In this document: piece after piece, positions 61,354 through 64,000 of the stretch
Numbering within the stretch: the stretch's first letter is position 1
How the letters are laid out: each line of letters opens with the position of its first letter
Assembly (NCBI GenBank): GCA_902780495.1
Contig: CACZFM010000004.1
Span: forward strand, 93,315-157,314
Length of the DNA: 64,000 nucleotides
Direction: 5' to 3'
From: an uncultured Bacteroidales bacterium
GTDB taxonomy: Bacteria > Bacteroidota > Bacteroidia > Bacteroidales > Paludibacteraceae
Translations under genes and position numbers: made by a program
The notes under the pieces: generated by a model
Told to the model about the DNA's origin: nothing
What the model saw: the letters and a program-made list of their open reading frames with translations, nothing else
Database searches by the model: none

Positions 61354-64000
61354 ATGAGGCAATTATTTCTGGCATTAATCATTATCGTTCATTGTTCCTT
61401 GCTTTGGGCTCAATCAATGGAATCGGACTCGCACAAGCATAGGATGATTAAATATGTTAATAAGGCGAAATTTGAAAAGGCGACGAAGGAGTTGCCTTTC
61501 GTTGAGGATTGGACATTTGATAAGAAAGACAAAAAGGACTCTCTGAATATTGACCGTGCTTTAGATTATGGGAAATACTTATCTTCATCGCAAATAGAGA
61601 AAGCATCGCAAGATAGTTTTCTGATGTATTTGGCAAAAGAATGTGAAGCGTATGCTATAGCCGCATACTATAGAGATGATTATGCTTTATCCACGCAATA
61701 TTTACAACACTCATGTGATATAAAGAAACAAGTTTTAGGCGAATACGATGCAGATTATGCGCTAATTCTTTTTAGTTTGGGTAGTGTATATTTAGATATG
61801 AGAGATTATCAAAAAGCTGAAGCTTGCTTTTTACAAAATCTAGAAATCGAAAAAGTAATATACGGCGAAAATGACTCTACGTATGCATCTGCTTTGAATG
61901 ATATGGGTACATTATATTTAAAGATGAAGAATTATGCTAAAGCAGAGGAATATTATATGCGCGCCCTTACCATACGGAGAAACGTGTTAGACGAGAATCA
62001 CAAACATATAATCTCTTCACTTGATCATTTGGGGTTGTTGTATTATCGCATGGGAGATTATACCAAAGCCATTTCCTATTATATACAATCAGCGGATGTT
62101 ATAAAAGTTGTTTATGGAGAAAATAGCGAAGAATATGCAGATGAGTTGAATATGATAGGCGTACAATATTTCAGTAGTGAAATTTATGATGAAGCTGAAC
62201 AATACTATATGCAATCCGCTGATATATATAAGCATATACGAGGGGAAAATGATGTAAATTATATATGCGCATTAGGAAATATAGCACAGGTATATAATAG
62301 GCGTGGTGAGTATGCAAAAGCGGAACAAATGTTTCTAAATACATTAGAGCATCTTACGCCTATAACGAAAGAGAATGGTCACGTATACATGAGTTGTATT
62401 AATGGTTTGGGAAACCTGTATGTGAATATAGGAGATTACAATAATGCAGAACAGTGTTTCATAAAAGCGATAGATGCGGCAAAAACAATTTTAGGCGAAA
62501 ATCATCCAAATTACGTAGGCTTTACTTCAAATTTAAGTAGAGTATATCGCTTGATGGGACAGTTTTCTAAGGCTGAATCGAAAATGTTGCAAGCTTTACA
62601 GTTAGCATCTACCATATATGGAGAGAATCATTCTGACTATGCCTTATTTCTAGGAGAATATGGTCTATTGTCTCTCAATATGGGTGATTATTCTAAGGCA
62701 GAAACAAATTTCCGAAAAGCTTTGGATATTTTCCGAAATGCATTAGGTGAAAAATCTCCTTCTTATGCCCTGACATTGAATAGTTTAGGATTGGTCTTAT
62801 GGAAGAAAGAAGATCCTGTTGTGGCAAGAATGTATTTTAGTCAAGCTGCAGAAATCCAAAAAGAAATCTTTGGAGAGAATAATGCCGGTTACGCAGAATA
62901 TGTTAATAATATCGGTGCGATGTACGAAATGCAAGGGGACTACGAAGAGGCAAAAAAATATTATCAACAAGCGTTGAATATTAGGAAAATTGCGTTAGGG
63001 GAGGAGAATGTGGGATGTGCCTATTTATTACATAATATGGGCTCAATACACGAGCATATAGAGGATTATTCTATGGCCGAGAAGTATTACATAGATGCCA
63101 TTAGACTTTGCGAAAATGCTCAAGGGTATGATTCTCAGTATACTATATATTTGGCTGATTTGTGTGGTTTATACGAAAAGCAAAGAAAATTTGACATAGC
63201 TGAGCCTTATATCATGCGGGTAGATAGTATTGATAAGAATCGCTATACGCAATCGCTGGATTTTATGACGGAAAAGCAGCGCGAACTATACTGGAATACG
63301 ATCAATGATAGATTTATCAAAACATATCCGGATTACACGTATAGATATTATCTCCAACACCCATCCATTTCCTCATTTGGATACGATAATGAGTTATTTA
63401 CCAAGGGACTTTTGCTAAACTCTACGAATGCTATCAATTTGTCGATACAGAGTAGTGGGGATTCCCTGTTGATTGATAACTTTAATCGCCTGAAAACGCT
63501 GAAAGCCAGAATTGTCGCTCTGCAAGAAAAAAATCCTCAATCTCCGTCTATAGCATTTTATCAGAATCAGGCAGACTCACTGGAAAAAGAAATCACGAAA
63601 TCGAGTGCGGCGTATCGGGAGAATCAGGCTATGTGGCAAATCACATGGGATAGCGTACGGAATAATCTAAACAATAGTCAGGTATCCATCGAATACATGG
63701 TAGCGCCATTGAACGAAGACTCCACGATGTATTGTGCCTTGTTATTACGTGACACATGCTCGCGTCCAATAATGATTCCTTTGTTCAATGAACCCGAGGT
63801 GGCATCACTCATTAATACAAACACAGACTTCCGGACGAATTTTACCTATTCTATGAATGGACGCGGAGACGAACTCTCTCAATTAGTCTGGGGTAAGGTC
63901 CTGCCATATATCAAAAAGGGCGAGACAATCTATTTCGCTCCTTCCGGTTTATTACACCAATTGGCGATAGAGTCTATGCCATATGACAGTACCCATACGA
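61354..64000 (+). CDS. Secreted TPR protein with C-terminal CHAT protease domain (partial, runs off window)
   Basis: 882 codons in the window. Signal peptide MRQLFLALIIIVHCSLLWAQ, then from about residue 100 to 600 roughly twelve 42-residue tetratricopeptide repeats of the kinesin-light-chain kind (GENDSTYASALNDMGTLYLK, YAKAEEYYMRAL). A helical linker leads into the CHAT caspase-like domain (VSIEYMVAP, YCALLLR). The catalytic His is visible in APSGLLHQLAIESMPY, near residue 868. The catalytic Cys would lie beyond position 64000. CHAT proteases are used in bacterial immunity and in surface processes; the signal peptide places this one outside the cytoplasm. Confidence 0.9.
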   Translation, partial: MRQLFLALIIIVHCSLLWAQSMESDSHKHRMIKYVNKAKFEKATKELPFVEDWTFDKKDKKDSLNIDRALDYGKYLSSSQIEKASQDSFLMYLAKECEAYAIAAYYRDDYALSTQYLQHSCDIKKQVLGEYDADYALILFSLGSVYLDMRDYQKAEACFLQNLEIEKVIYGENDSTYASALNDMGTLYLKMKNYAKAEEYYMRALTIRRNVLDENHKHIISSLDHLGLLYYRMGDYTKAISYYIQSADVIKVVYGENSEEYADELNMIGVQYFSSEIYDEAEQYYMQSADIYKHIRGENDVNYICALGNIAQVYNRRGEYAKAEQMFLNTLEHLTPITKENGHVYMSCINGLGNLYVNIGDYNNAEQCFIKAIDAAKTILGENHPNYVGFTSNLSRVYRLMGQFSKAESKMLQALQLASTIYGENHSDYALFLGEYGLLSLNMGDYSKAETNFRKALDIFRNALGEKSPSYALTLNSLGLVLWKKEDPVVARMYFSQAAEIQKEIFGENNAGYAEYVNNIGAMYEMQGDYEEAKKYYQQALNIRKIALGEENVGCAYLLHNMGSIHEHIEDYSMAEKYYIDAIRLCENAQGYDSQYTIYLADLCGLYEKQRKFDIAEPYIMRVDSIDKNRYTQSLDFMTEKQRELYWNTINDRFIKTYPDYTYRYYLQHPSISSFGYDNELFTKGLLLNSTNAINLSIQSSGDSLLIDNFNRLKTLKARIVALQEKNPQSPSIAFYQNQADSLEKEITKSSAAYRENQAMWQITWDSVRNNLNNSQVSIEYMVAPLNEDSTMYCALLLRDTCSRPIMIPLFNEPEVASLINTNTDFRTNFTYSMNGRGDELSQLVWGKVLPYIKKGETIYFAPSGLLHQLAIESMPYDSTHT

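Noticed and set aside
1..64000. tRNA, rRNA, insertion sequence, integrase or attachment site
   Set aside because: I looked for cloverleaf ends, transposase motifs and flanking direct repeats and saw none, although the accessory island at 49.5-64 kb would fit a mobile origin.

Overview
The window is chromosomal DNA of a member of the Bacteroidales (phylum Bacteroidota); the genus cannot be fixed from the sequence. Three things point there. Nine promoters follow the Bacteroidota plan (TTTG or CTTG, exactly 20 bases, TAnnTTTG). There are lineage-typical genes (DUF4494, a GldF-type permease, the glycine-lipid acyltransferase pair, a ~315-residue NusB, a TonB-dependent receptor with an N-terminal carboxypeptidase-like domain). 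A giant surface protein carries a type IX secretion style C-terminus.

Layout. 1-527: remnant of a Na+/serine-threonine symporter (sstT) that has lost its N-terminal part. 528-15967: one long leftward run, nusB-yajC-ybbR-degT-rpoN-PAP2-DUF4105-phosphatase-like-DUF4494-glsA-glsB-yggS-TonB receptor-mutS, with many 4-base overlaps. 16517-18134: a lipoprotein whose von Willebrand A (vWA) domain seems circularly permuted, behind a structured leader RNA. 18359-22228 (leftward): metallophosphoesterase, gldF, secreted C1B peptidase, nucleoside MFS transporter. 22418-26320 (rightward): FemAB/GNAT-like protein, tonB, recG. 26367-29045 (leftward): valS. 29343-40495: a 3364-residue secreted repeat protein with a coupled outer-membrane barrel. 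40521-45387: iorA, iorB, aminotransferase, CoA-transferase, a likely aromatic amino-acid fermentation operon. 45402-47017: S26 peptidase, PqqD-like, HPr-kinase-like cassette. 47029-47892: rRNA methyltransferase. 48220-49425: AAA ATPase with DUF4143.

49508-64000 is the accessory region and the best candidate for an undescribed system. A Bacteroidota promoter and a ~350-base structured leader precede a secreted vWA protein, a membrane lipoprotein, a large tubulin-like GTPase, and a 1226-residue membrane protein with an intact papain-type protease. A small lipoprotein and a strong terminator follow. Beyond lie a membrane protein of unknown function, a Cys-rich protein overlapping a possible ADP-ribosyltransferase, and a secreted TPR protein with the start of a CHAT protease domain, cut by the window end.

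The two vWA loci, 32 kb apart and on opposite strands, share an extended promoter and a leader RNA. The helices of that RNA are kept while their bases change. In the first copy one conserved helix competes with a terminator-like hairpin. This ties both loci into one regulon and is the strongest new observation here.
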